From NCBI GenBank assembly GCA_023248495.1, contig JAHFEK010000023.1, forward strand, positions 1 to 40,486: a stretch of 40,486 nt of DNA. Reading direction: 5' to 3'. This document shows, piece by piece, positions 31,868 through 40,484 of the stretch; positions within the stretch are counted from its first letter, which is position 1, and every line of letters starts with the position of its first letter. Position numbers and translations under genes: made by a program. The notes under the pieces were generated by a model. That model saw only the letters and a list, made by a program, of their open reading frames with translations, ran no database searches and was not told the origin of the DNA. Source of the DNA: Nitrospinales bacterium (GTDB taxonomy: Bacteria; Nitrospinota_A; UBA7883; JACRGQ01).

Positions 31868-33625
31868 TTATTCCCCGGATGCGTTGTCGTGCCGGGTGAA
31901 CTGCATTTCGTAAACCCGTTTGTAGGCTCCTCCGGCGTTCAGCAGTTCTTGGTGCGTTCCTTTTTCCACGAGGCTTCCCTTATCCAGCACGATGATGGTG
32001 TGGGCGTTTTTGATGGTGGAGAGACGGTGGGCGATGACGAAGGTGGTGCGGTTTAGCATCAGGTTATTAAGGGCCTTTTGCACTTCAATCTCCGATTTGG
32101 TGTCCAGCGCCGAGGTTGCTTCGTCCAAAATGAGGATTGCCGGGTTTTTCAGCAGGGCGCGGGCGATGGATATCCGTTGGCGCTGGCCGCCGCTGAGCCG
32201 CGCGCCGCGTTCGCCGATGATAGTTTCATATCCCATCGGCATTTCCATGATGAATTCGTGCGCGTAGGCGGCGCGAGCGGCGGCTTCTATCCGTTCGTGG
32301 GGAATATCGGCGTGGCCGTAGGCGATGTTGTTGCGCACCGTGTCGTTGAAAAGGAAAACCTCTTGTGTGACGATGCCGATTTGGCCGCGCAGCGAGGCAA
32401 GCGTGACGTAGCGGATGTCGGCCCCGTCGAACAGAATCCGCCCCTCCACCGGATCGTAAAAGCGGGGGATGAGATCCACCAGCGTCGATTTTCCCGCGCC
32501 GCTGGTGCCGACGATGGCCAGGATGGCCCCGGCGGGAACGGCGAGATCCACCCGCCGTAACACCGGCTCCGTCTGGTAGGCAAACGATATGTTTTCGAAC
32601 CGCACTTCGCGCGCCAACGGCGGGATCGGCTTTGCGTCCGGGGCATCGGCGATCTCGGTGGTTGTGTCCAGTATCTCAAATACGCGCGTGGCGGCCCCCA
32701 TTGCCTGCTGGATTTTGTTGTAGACGCGGCTCAGCTTATTGATCGGCGCGAAGATCATGAACATCGCGGTGAGAAAGGAAAAAAAGCCGCCCACCGTGTT
32801 CTGGCCGTCTATCACCTGCATCCCGCCGTACCAGATGATGGCGCCCACGCCGAACGCGCCGATGAATTCCAGCAACGGTGAGGAAAGCTCGTTTATCCGT
32901 ATCGTTTTGAGCATGGTGTGGAAATAGCCTTCGTTATGATCCTTGAAGCGCGCCACCTCGTACCGCTCCATGCCAAAAGCCTTCACCACCCGCACGCCCG
33001 AAAACGCCTCGTGCATCAGCGAGGTGAGGTCGGCCATCCGCTCCTGCGTGTTGCGGCTGATGGCCCGCAGTTTCCGTCCCAGCTTGCCGATCAGCATCGC
33101 GGCGAAGGGGAAGGTGACAAGGGCGAACAGCGAGAGCTTCGGGTCGCGGTAGATCAGCACCGCCAGCAGGGTGATGGCGGTGAAGGTTTCGCGGAAGAGA
33201 TCGTACACCGTGATGGAGATGGTGTCCTGTATCACGTTCACGTCGTTCACGATGCGCGACACCAGCTTGCCGGTGGTGTGCCGATGGTAGAAGGAGAGGG
33301 AGAGCTGTTGCATATGGCCATAGAGGTCGTTGCGTATGTCGCGCACCGTCATCTGGCCTATCTTCTGCATTATCATGCTTGAGTAGTAGCGCCCGAAACC
33401 GCGCAGCAGATAAATCACGACAATGGCGGCGGGCAGAAGCATCAGCAGGTTGCGGTCTTTTTTGATGAAGATGTCGTCCATCAGCGGCTGAATGAGGAAC
33501 GCCGCGCCGCCCGCGGTGGTGGAGACCACCGCCATGCCGATTGCCGCCAGGATGAACGATCCCATGTACGGGCGGAGGTAGCTCAACAGCCGCTTGTAGT
33601 CGCGTATGATGTTTTCGGTCGTCAT
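31868..33625 (-). CDS. msbA: MsbA-type lipid/lipid A ABC exporter
   Basis: A 585-residue half-transporter. Six membrane segments lie in about 15-310, with the coupling region RNTQERMADLTSLMHEAFSG. The ATPase has Walker A GTSGAGKST, Q-loop GIVTQEVFLFNDTVRNNIAYG, signature LSGGQRQRISIARALL, Walker B ILILDEATSALD and the H-loop AHRLSTIKNA. It probably flips lipid A-core or a related glycolipid across the inner membrane. ATG 33625 (MTTENII) is chosen; it overlaps the GT9 stop by 4 bp, so translation is coupled. Last gene of the glycan operon, which supports an envelope-lipid cargo. Confidence 0.9.
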   Translation of the reverse strand: MTTENIIRDYKRLLSYLRPYMGSFILAAIGMAVVSTTAGGAAFLIQPLMDDIFIKKDRNLLMLLPAAIVVIYLLRGFGRYYSSMIMQKIGQMTVRDIRNDLYGHMQQLSLSFYHRHTTGKLVSRIVNDVNVIQDTISITVYDLFRETFTAITLLAVLIYRDPKLSLFALVTFPFAAMLIGKLGRKLRAISRNTQERMADLTSLMHEAFSGVRVVKAFGMERYEVARFKDHNEGYFHTMLKTIRINELSSPLLEFIGAFGVGAIIWYGGMQVIDGQNTVGGFFSFLTAMFMIFAPINKLSRVYNKIQQAMGAATRVFEILDTTTEIADAPDAKPIPPLAREVRFENISFAYQTEPVLRRVDLAVPAGAILAIVGTSGAGKSTLVDLIPRFYDPVEGRILFDGADIRYVTLASLRGQIGIVTQEVFLFNDTVRNNIAYGHADIPHERIEAAARAAYAHEFIMEMPMGYETIIGERGARLSGGQRQRISIARALLKNPAILILDEATSALDTKSEIEVQKALNNLMLNRTTFVIAHRLSTIKNAHTIIVLDKGSLVEKGTHQELLNAGGAYKRVYEMQFTRHDNASGE

Positions 33626-34641
33626 AATCTCTCTTTTACGGCGGCGGCCACGTCCTCGGCGGTCAGCCTGTCCATGCAATCCCAATAGGGGCACTGTTCT
33701 TCAACGCATGTTTCGCAAACCGGCACGTCGGGGCGCGGCGCGGCATCGCGCGTTCCTATCGGGCCCCACCGGCGCGGCAGGCACACCCGGATGGGACAGT
33801 ATATCCCAACGGCGGGGGTGCCAACAGCCCCGGCGATGTGCAGAGGCCCGGTGCTGGGGGCGGCAAAGACATCGAGTCTGTGAATGAATGCGGCCAGCTC
33901 TTTAAGGTTCGTCCCGGCGAACCGCTTCGGCGCCGTGGCGCTGGCGGCCGCCACGGCGTCAACGGCCCGCGCATCCGCCGCGCCTCCCATCAGGATGACG
34001 TTATGCCCCTCGGCGCTCAATATGTCGATAAGCCGGGCGTACTGTTGGGGTTTCCAGTTGCGCGCGCTTCCTCCCATACCGGGGAATACGCCGATGTTTT
34101 TCCGTGATGGATCGAGCAGCGCCGACGCCGCGCCGATGGCATCCGGCCAGACGGGGAGCATGCTTTTCCGCAGCGGCGGGATGCCAAGCGGCGCGAGGAG
34201 GTCGAGATTGTAGTCCGCTTCGTGCTTTTCCCCCCGGCTGCGGCGTTGCGGGAGGGCGGTATTGTAAAAAATGCGCGCCAGTTTGCTGGCGGGGCCTATG
34301 CGGATCGGCACTCCCGCGCGCCACACGGCCAGCGATATCCAAAAATCGGAGTACAGGTGCAGCGCGGCGTCGAATTTTTTGAAGCGCAGGGTATCGGCCA
34401 GCGGCGCGGTGTTTCCCCACGACGGCTTGTCGTCGGTATTCAGCGCGAGCAGTTCGTCGATGGCGGGGTGCCCTTCCAGCAGGGGGGCGGCCATCGGCCG
34501 CACCAGCATGGCGATTTTCCATCCCGGCCTCGCCGCGCGCAATGACGCCAGAACCGGGGTGGAAAGCACCACGTCGCCGATGCGGTCGGGACGGATGACA
34601 AGGATGCGCGCGTTATCGGGCAGAGCTATCGGTTCAGCCAT
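33622..34641 (-). CDS. GT9 (ADP-heptose:LPS heptosyltransferase-like)
   Basis: A 339-residue GT-B enzyme. The N-terminus ILVIRPDRIGDVVLSTPVLA is the GT9 signature, and the C-terminal half has VFPGMGGSARNWKPQQYARL and APSTGPLHIAGAVGTPAVGIY. GT9 members add heptose to the LPS inner core. The C-terminal cysteines (VCETCVEEQCPYWDCM) are common in this family. It lies in the middle of the coupled operon, 7 bp after the unknown gene and overlapping msbA. Confidence 0.93.
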   Translation of the reverse strand: MAEPIALPDNARILVIRPDRIGDVVLSTPVLASLRAARPGWKIAMLVRPMAAPLLEGHPAIDELLALNTDDKPSWGNTAPLADTLRFKKFDAALHLYSDFWISLAVWRAGVPIRIGPASKLARIFYNTALPQRRSRGEKHEADYNLDLLAPLGIPPLRKSMLPVWPDAIGAASALLDPSRKNIGVFPGMGGSARNWKPQQYARLIDILSAEGHNVILMGGAADARAVDAVAAASATAPKRFAGTNLKELAAFIHRLDVFAAPSTGPLHIAGAVGTPAVGIYCPIRVCLPRRWGPIGTRDAAPRPDVPVCETCVEEQCPYWDCMDRLTAEDVAAAVKERL

Positions 34642-34648
34642 TCCCGCC

Positions 34649-35209
34649 CTAGTGCGGCATCTGCCCGGCGTTGTGGCCGATGCGGGAATAGAAACGGCTC
34701 AACACCGGATCGGGAAAAAAGAGGTCGCTTTCGTCAAGGTATTTCAGCACCGAGAGCGCCCAATACGCCTCATCCGGCGTTTCGATAATGGCGGTCTCGT
34801 TGCCTTTGTAGCGTTCCAATGTTTCGGCCACCGCCTCGCTCATCGGGGGGCCTTGCCGCCGGGCGGTGATGGAAAGGGGCCGCAACGGGCTGAGGTGAAA
34901 AATTTTCAGTCCCGACAGTTCCACCGGCAGGTCGCCGCCGGCGAATTCCTCTATCGGTATGCCATCGGCTTCGGCGATGCGCGGTCCGCCCAGCGTGGCG
35001 ATGTATATCTGCGCGGCCTGGATGCGGGCCTGTTCGGCGGCGCCGGTGCGCACCGAACTCATGCCGTTGGCGTGCGGCCCCACCACCACGAAATGCCAAA
35101 TGCCGTCCCGCACGTTGAAGGGGCGGCGGTGGATGATTGTCCCCTCCAGCACTTCTTGCGCCTTTTCCATTTTTTTGCGGTCTTCATGCCGCAACGATAC
35201 CCGTTTCAT
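34649..35209 (-). CDS. Conserved-looking protein of unknown function in the glycan operon
   Basis: A 186-residue soluble protein with no signal peptide or membrane segment and no family I recognise. The first third is basic (RKKMEKAQEVLEGTIIHR), then comes a beta-like stretch (IWHFVVVGPHANGMSSVRTG) and an acidic/aromatic end (EAYWALSVLKYLDESDLFFP). It has normal codon use and is 7 bp before the GT9 gene, so it is probably real and cotranscribed. ATG 35209 has no clear SD. Confidence 0.72.
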   Translation of the reverse strand: MKRVSLRHEDRKKMEKAQEVLEGTIIHRRPFNVRDGIWHFVVVGPHANGMSSVRTGAAEQARIQAAQIYIATLGGPRIAEADGIPIEEFAGGDLPVELSGLKIFHLSPLRPLSITARRQGPPMSEAVAETLERYKGNETAIIETPDEAYWALSVLKYLDESDLFFPDPVLSRFYSRIGHNAGQMPH

Positions 35210-35285
35210 ATGGCTGTAGTTTAGAGTGATTCCCCGCGCGGGGCAAGGCGTGAAGTTGGGGCGGCGCCGAAAAAGTAATTATGCA

Positions 35286-35315
35286 TGTCATTCTGGGCGC
35301 ATTCGCCGCGCTCAG
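35286..35315. repeat. Possible degenerate TGTCATTCTG-type repeat
   Basis: TGTCATTCTGGGCGC followed by GCCGCGCTCAG in the 124-bp gap of the glycan operon resembles the ends of the 17773 and 31698 elements with the interior lost. Confidence 0.35.
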
Positions 35316-35333
35316 CGTAAACTCCGCAACTGG

Positions 35334-36881
35334 CTAAAAATTCAGGAAGCGGCCGTCGGGAAGGACGGCGATACGGTGGCCGGCATCGAGCGAGGCGATG
35401 ATGCGCTCCACCCGTTCATAGCCGCGCCGTTCGTTGTTATTGTAGAGCGCCACGGCGAGGCTGTGATGTTGCCGGCCGCTCCACCAGCGGGCAAAAGTCT
35501 CCGGTTCGAAATGCGCGCCGGGATAGACGGCCACCTCCGCCGGCAGGCCCCATCGGCGCACGGCATCGGCCCCCGCCTCGTTCGTGATGACGGTGATGGC
35601 GGCATGGGGGAAATGTTTCGCCAGCGTCCGGGCGGCGAGATGGCTTTGATAATCGGGGGCGGAGCGGAGCAGTAGAATGGAAGTTATTTTCTCCGGTTGG
35701 TTGAAGGTATGCCCAAGCGCCGCCAGCATATCGCCCGCGTATGCATTGGGCCGCACGGTGAAGTATTCATACAGAGAAGGGCAGCCGCCTTGGATACATC
35801 CTTTCATCTCGCCCCGGATAAACGATGCGCGCAGGCCGCGGGCCGCCGCGCCGTTCCATATTTCGTCAAAGGATTGCTCCCGCGCATTTCCCAATATGGT
35901 GGAATTGGCGCAGCAGCAGAGCACGTTGCCGTTTTCGTGGATGTCCCCCGTCACCCACGGTGCGGGGCACACGGCTTCCGCGTCGCTGGGCGCGACCTTT
36001 TGCGGGGCGGCCGTCAGGAAGTAGGCCTGATCCTCCACCTCTATTCCGTGTCCGGCGTAAATCTTCTCCAGCGCGGCGCGGATACCCGCCAGTTCCCCTT
36101 CGTCGAATTTTCCCGCGTCGAAAACCTCCAGCGCCATTCCTGACTGGAATGAACGGACGATTTTTTCCACTTTGGTGATGTCGCCGGGAGCGGCCTGGTC
36201 GCCCTTTGCCGCCAGCTCTTTTTCCAACTCCCGCTGGTAATCGAAGCCAAGCACGTTATTGAGCTTCACGAGGCATTGCTTATATCCCCCCAGCGACGCC
36301 AGCTTTTCGGCCACGGCGGGGAGGCCGCGTACGGTGGCGTTCATCAGGATGGTGTTGAAGTTGATGCGGGGGGAATCGTTTTTGCCCAGTCCGCGCGCGC
36401 GCTTCATCCGGGCGAGGCGCTCCACGTTTCCCAGCACCGCGGGCAGCAGCGGTTTGCCCCGTATCTTTTCATAGATGGCGGGGTCGAGGGTGTCAATGGA
36501 GAAGTGGATGCTTTCGAACCGTTCCAGCACCAGCTTCGCCATCGCCTCGTTCAGCAGCGTGCCATTGGTGTAGGCGTTTATTTTGACGTGCGTGTGGCGC
36601 GTGATGAGCGCGTCGAATATTTTCGCGGCATCCGGGTTGGTCTTTTCCCCCATCCAGAGCGGCTCGCCCCCCGCCAGAAACACCCGTTGCGCTTTTTCCA
36701 GCCATTGATCAATCGCCGCCGGATCAATGGTCACCGGTAGGCCGTCCACCAGCGAGTGGCCGCACATGAAGCAGGCGAGGTTGCACTTGCCGGTGGAAAG
36801 GAGCGTCAGGTGCGTCGGGCCGCTTTGGGGGGCAATAACCCGATTTTCCCAATCGACGTAGGCGGGGTGATCGTATCTCAT
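35334..36881 (-). CDS. Radical SAM/SPASM protein with C-terminal Rossmann-like domain
   Basis: A 515-residue protein. The radical SAM barrel begins with C33-x3-C37-x2-C40 (CNLACFMC) and has LAGGEPLW and YTNGTLL. A SPASM-type cysteine region follows at about 304-372 (CPAPW, VLCCCANS, GCIQGGC). Residues about 395-515 form an additional alpha/beta region opening TSILLLRSAPDY, which is not part of SPASM proteins and resembles the N-terminal part of the next gene's product. It overlaps that GT2 gene by 4 bp. The reaction is unknown; the location suggests modification of a glycan or its carrier. Confidence 0.88.
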   Translation of the reverse strand: MRYDHPAYVDWENRVIAPQSGPTHLTLLSTGKCNLACFMCGHSLVDGLPVTIDPAAIDQWLEKAQRVFLAGGEPLWMGEKTNPDAAKIFDALITRHTHVKINAYTNGTLLNEAMAKLVLERFESIHFSIDTLDPAIYEKIRGKPLLPAVLGNVERLARMKRARGLGKNDSPRINFNTILMNATVRGLPAVAEKLASLGGYKQCLVKLNNVLGFDYQRELEKELAAKGDQAAPGDITKVEKIVRSFQSGMALEVFDAGKFDEGELAGIRAALEKIYAGHGIEVEDQAYFLTAAPQKVAPSDAEAVCPAPWVTGDIHENGNVLCCCANSTILGNAREQSFDEIWNGAAARGLRASFIRGEMKGCIQGGCPSLYEYFTVRPNAYAGDMLAALGHTFNQPEKITSILLLRSAPDYQSHLAARTLAKHFPHAAITVITNEAGADAVRRWGLPAEVAVYPGAHFEPETFARWWSGRQHHSLAVALYNNNERRGYERVERIIASLDAGHRIAVLPDGRFLNF

Positions 36882-38254
36882 TTTGTATGTGTGGCTTCGC
36901 GCGCCGCTTCATCGCAGCCCAGCCAGTTTACATATTCGCAATACGGCGCGTATAGCATCGCTTTCAGCGGGGACATCCCGCGCCGGCCGGCAAGGAAGCT
37001 CCGGAACGATGCGGCGCGCGCGGGCAGTTTTTTATAAAAGGCGCGGCTGACTTCGCGTTCCCTCCCTTTTAGATACGTGGCAAAAAGGGTGCGGTGGTGT
37101 TTCAGACAACGGGAAAAATTATCGAACATCGACGTGTTATGCGAATGATGCACCGCCGCGCCGGGCTGGTAGGCGATGGCACGGCCGCGCCGTTGCATCT
37201 CGCGCGCCCAAAGTCCGTCCTCCCCCCAGCCAACATGTTCATCGAAAGGTTTTTCAAGCACCAGCGTGCGGGGCATCGCGGAGTTGGCGTTGCTGAAGAA
37301 GGGATTATGCAAACTCCGCATCAGCCTTGGGCCGAAGGCGTCATTCAAAATCTTTGCCTCAAAATGCCCGTTCCACCCCTCAATGGGAAGTTCGCGGCCA
37401 TAGACGCCCGCGATGGATTCATCCGTCAGCGGGGCGATGAGCGCCTCCAACCAGCCGCGGTGCGCCGGGACGGCGTGGGCGCTCAGGTTCACGATGATGC
37501 GCCCCCGCGCCAACCGGGCGCCGAGATTCAGCGCCGCGCCGTAACTGAACGCGCTTTTGGGCACGCTGAAAAGGCGCACCGGATGGCGGAGCGCTATCTC
37601 CCGCGTGGCGTCGGTCGATTCGGAATCGATAACGATCACTTCGCCGGCAAATCCGTTTTGCGAAAATACCATATCAAGCGTTTTGCCGATATGTGCCGCT
37701 TCGTTATAGCTGCGGATGATGATGGAAACGTCCACCGTTCCGCCGGTCGATTTATCGCTGACGACCGTGTGCTCCAGTCCGCCGGGATACGCGGCGCGTG
37801 GCACTTTGCCGCCGGTGAAACCAAGCGCGGGACGAACAACCCCCAGCAGCGCGATGACCGCCGCATGCCACCGCTCCTCTGGGCGAAGCAGCAACGACAG
37901 CGCCCCTTGATCAAGGGAGCGCAAGGTGCCGTCCGGAGGATGTTCAATGATTTCGCCGGCAAAAACCAATCGGGCGAAAAGCCGGAGAAGTCCGTATCCA
38001 TCGCCATCCGGGTTGTTGAGCGGCAGCACCATTGCCGCGGCGTTGAGGGCGCGCACGGCGCTCCAGATTTTGGCCGCGCCCCGTATACCGAAGTGGCCGT
38101 CGCCCCAACTTATAAAGTTTTTCTCAGCGGCGAACGGCGAACTGTCCGCTCCGGCGAACCATATCTGATCCGGGGTATAGCCGGTGAGCGCCGAATCGAC
38201 GGCGGCCCGCACATGCGGGGCGGGGGCCGTGCACAAAACCACCGCCCGCTTCAT
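36878..38254 (-). CDS. GT2-family glycosyltransferase with extra N-terminal domain
   Basis: A 458-residue protein. The GT-A domain (about 172-400) has VSIIIRSYNEAAHIGKTL, VIVIDSESTDATREIA, the AALNLGARLARGRIIVNLSA stretch and WGEDGLWAREMQRRG (catalytic base ED). Residues 1-165 form a Rossmann-like region (KRAVVLCTAPAPHVRAAVD) of a kind not usual for GT2. It transfers a sugar with inversion; donor and acceptor unknown. Both its ends overlap neighbours by 4 bp (ATGA), marking strict coupling with the two radical SAM genes. Confidence 0.9.
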   Translation of the reverse strand: MKRAVVLCTAPAPHVRAAVDSALTGYTPDQIWFAGADSSPFAAEKNFISWGDGHFGIRGAAKIWSAVRALNAAAMVLPLNNPDGDGYGLLRLFARLVFAGEIIEHPPDGTLRSLDQGALSLLLRPEERWHAAVIALLGVVRPALGFTGGKVPRAAYPGGLEHTVVSDKSTGGTVDVSIIIRSYNEAAHIGKTLDMVFSQNGFAGEVIVIDSESTDATREIALRHPVRLFSVPKSAFSYGAALNLGARLARGRIIVNLSAHAVPAHRGWLEALIAPLTDESIAGVYGRELPIEGWNGHFEAKILNDAFGPRLMRSLHNPFFSNANSAMPRTLVLEKPFDEHVGWGEDGLWAREMQRRGRAIAYQPGAAVHHSHNTSMFDNFSRCLKHHRTLFATYLKGREREVSRAFYKKLPARAASFRSFLAGRRGMSPLKAMLYAPYCEYVNWLGCDEAAREATHTK

Positions 38255-40095
38255 CGCCGCCGGGCTTCGGCCTCGATGCGGCGGGGTGGGCCGCCGGACG
38301 CGGATATTTCTTGGCCGTCAAGTAGTTGCCAATAATAGCGCCGCGCCATTTGATGGTTGGGGTTGAGGTGCATACAGCGTTCAAAGTGGCGGAGCGCGGT
38401 TGCGGCGTCGCCATCTTCATAGGCCATCCGGCCGAGGTGGAAGTGCGCCGCGTCGGCGTGCTCGATGGCGTCGTTGTAGTCGGTAGCCGCCTCGATGATA
38501 TATTCAAATATCGCGCGCGCTTTATCGCGGTTCCCCATCAGTTCGTTGACCGAGGCGATAACGTGACGGGCGCGGAGTATTTGTGGATATGCGGCGGTAA
38601 TCGCTTCGGCGGCGGCGAGCGTTTTTTGGTGATCCCCCATGTTGAACAGACGGGAGAGGGCGGCCAGCCGGGCGCGGACATCCGTCTTTTGTTCCGGCGT
38701 CAACCAGATTTTTTCGGATGCGGTGGAGCGGGCGGCGGTGGAGGGCGATGCGGCGGCGGCTTCATCGAAACGCTTGGCCATAATGGCGATGCTTCCTTTA
38801 ATCTCCTCCGCCGAGTAGTTGGGGTAGGAGAGCACTGACCCGCTGATGCCGTTGAACTGTTCCGGGTCGTCGGTGGTAAGCCAGCCGTGTTCCTTCGCCT
38901 TTGCGTGGAACGGGGTGCCGGGGTGCGGCACGGCGATGGATGCCTGCCAACTGGAGAGCAGTCCTTCCTCTATCAGTTTCGCGCCGTATTCGATGGTTGC
39001 CACGTCCCCCGCGCGGGTGCTGCCGGACGCGCCGATGATGAAGGTGCCGTACATCTCGATATTTAGTTTTTTCGCTTCGCGCAAAAGTTCCTGCAAGCGG
39101 CTGGCCTGCGTTTTGCGTCCAATGCTTTCACTGGTGGCGGGGTCGATGGTTTCGATGCCGATGCGCAGCTTGTAGTAGCCCGCCTTCTTGAGCTTTTCCA
39201 GTATCTCCTCATCCAGCCGCTGGTGATTCGCCATCGCCTCGTAATGCAGATCGTTGTTGCCGCTTTGAATGATCGCGTCGCACAATTCCAGCGCCGCGCT
39301 CTTTTTCACGATGTGCGTCTCTTCATCGAAGAACACCCCTTCGATGGCGGGGTATTTGCGGCGCAGCGTTTGTATCTCGTTGATGATGCGCGCGGGACTG
39401 CGGGGCCGCCAGTTCGGCTTTTCGTAGTACACGGTGCCCGCCACGCAGAAATCGCAATTGTAGGGGCAGCCGCGGCTGCCGTGTATCTCGATGGATCGAT
39501 ATTTCGTCCAGCGGCAGCCGCCGGAATAGGTGTAATCGATGCGGCTGATGTCGTCGTCTTCCGGATCGGGGAGCGAGTCGATATCCAGCACCTTGCGGTA
39601 GCCGTTGGGGTAAAGGCCCGCGATGGTCTTCGGGTCGCCGCCGCGCAGGATGTCGCGCACCGTCTCTTCGTATTCCCCCACGCAGGCGTAATCGCAGCCG
39701 TCCGCCAGCACTTGCGCCGGGAAGACGGTGGAGTACTGCCCCGTCATAATGATGGCCGCGCCCATCTTTTGCTTGATGGCGCGGGCGACTTTCATCGTTT
39801 CATGGTAGGTAACGGTGTCGGTCTCGAATATCACCACGTCCGGCTTCTGCCGCTCCAGCCAGCGGATGTACTCCTCGGTGGTGAAACGCAGCCACGTGCC
39901 GTCCACCATTTTTACCGCGTGCTGCGGAAAATCGCGCTTCAGCAGGCTGCTGAGGTAGGCAAGCTGGTACGGGAAGAATATGAAAACCGGGTAGTTATGG
40001 AAAATGGACGTCCACCGGCTGGGAAAGGGGCAGGGGTAGCGGTTGCCTGGAAATTTTCCCGGCGGGGTGGCGATAATGATCTTTTTCTGTTTCAA
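38251..40095 (-). CDS. B12-binding-type radical SAM protein with C-terminal TPR
   Basis: A 614-residue protein. The N-terminal part (about 40-155) is the Rossmann region of B12-binding radical SAM proteins (PDVVIFETDTVTYHETMKVA, then ADGCDYACVGEYEETVRDIL). The radical SAM cluster cysteines are C210, C214 and C217 (GCPYNCDFC), with later GVFFDEETHIV and KLRIGIETID. Residues about 490-600 are TPR-like helices (AAHFHLGRMAYEDGDAATAL). The classical B12 DxHxxG is not visible, so cobalamin may not be bound. TTG 40095 is used, with GAGG 5 bp upstream. It is the first gene of the operon. Confidence 0.9.
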   Translation of the reverse strand: MKQKKIIIATPPGKFPGNRYPCPFPSRWTSIFHNYPVFIFFPYQLAYLSSLLKRDFPQHAVKMVDGTWLRFTTEEYIRWLERQKPDVVIFETDTVTYHETMKVARAIKQKMGAAIIMTGQYSTVFPAQVLADGCDYACVGEYEETVRDILRGGDPKTIAGLYPNGYRKVLDIDSLPDPEDDDISRIDYTYSGGCRWTKYRSIEIHGSRGCPYNCDFCVAGTVYYEKPNWRPRSPARIINEIQTLRRKYPAIEGVFFDEETHIVKKSAALELCDAIIQSGNNDLHYEAMANHQRLDEEILEKLKKAGYYKLRIGIETIDPATSESIGRKTQASRLQELLREAKKLNIEMYGTFIIGASGSTRAGDVATIEYGAKLIEEGLLSSWQASIAVPHPGTPFHAKAKEHGWLTTDDPEQFNGISGSVLSYPNYSAEEIKGSIAIMAKRFDEAAAASPSTAARSTASEKIWLTPEQKTDVRARLAALSRLFNMGDHQKTLAAAEAITAAYPQILRARHVIASVNELMGNRDKARAIFEYIIEAATDYNDAIEHADAAHFHLGRMAYEDGDAATALRHFERCMHLNPNHQMARRYYWQLLDGQEISASGGPPRRIEAEARRR

Positions 40096-40180
40096 CGTTG
40101 CCTCAATATAGCGTTTTCGGCATCAAGAGGCAAAAACCTTACTCATAACGGCATATATATATGAGGGGGGGGCAGTCGGC

Positions 40181-40297
40181 CTATTTCAGTTTGATTTCAA
40201 ATTTAAAGCCCAGAGCTTCCAAAAGGGTGTGGAGGCTGGAAAGCTCCGGGTTCCCCTTTTTGGAAAGCGCACGGTACAGGTTTTCGCGCCAATTTTG
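40181..40297 (-). pseudogene. C-terminal remnant of an addiction-module antitoxin (HI1420-like XRE)
   Basis: The minus strand from 40297 to the TAG at 40181-40183 encodes 38 residues: WRENLYRALSKKGNPELSS, then HTLLEALGFKFEIKLK. This is the characteristic end of the probable addiction-module antidote family (usual form: SRENLYRALS..GNP.L..L..LKALGL). The N-terminal half is missing. A palindromic repeat begins exactly where homology stops and supplies an in-frame TGA (40298-40300). No toxin gene is visible on the upstream side within the window. Confidence 0.75.
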
Positions 40298-40323
40298 TCA
40301 TTCCCGCGTAGGCGGGAATCCAG
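40295..40323 (+). repeat. dRS3/NTS-like palindrome at the antitoxin remnant
   Basis: ATTCCC-GCGTAGGC-GGGAAT at 40300-40319, flanked by TTGTC and CCAG: the same unit, loop class and flanks as the copies by the GIY-YIG gene about 36 kb away. Confidence 0.93.
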
Positions 40324-40366
40324 TATTTTGCTTATGTTTTCATAAGAAAGTTTAAAGAAAATAGCT

Positions 40367-40417
40367 CTGGATCCCCGCCGGAGTTTACCCCGTGCCACGA
40401 CACGGGGCGGGGATGAT
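40367..40417. repeat. Longer nested palindrome
   Basis: Outer arms ATCCCCG / CGGGGAT and inner arms CCCCGTG / CACGGGG enclose a short loop. The outer part looks like the ATCCCC form of the repeat at 7333-7352, with an inner hairpin inserted into its loop. Confidence 0.65.
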
Positions 40418-40477
40418 TATATGAAAGCGCGCCCCCTTATAGTGGATTGTGTTAGCAATTCACTTAACCGAAAGAAG

Positions 40478-40484
40478 AAGGAGG
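40478..40484 (+). promoter_or_regulatory. Strong ribosome-binding site at the window edge
   Basis: AAGGAGG two bases from the end of the window. A plus-strand gene probably begins right after it. The start codon is not included. Confidence 0.35.

Noticed and set aside
37094-38335. Long plus-strand open frame over the GT2 gene
   Set aside because: Antisense shadow; the minus strand has clear GT-A motifs and coupled neighbours.
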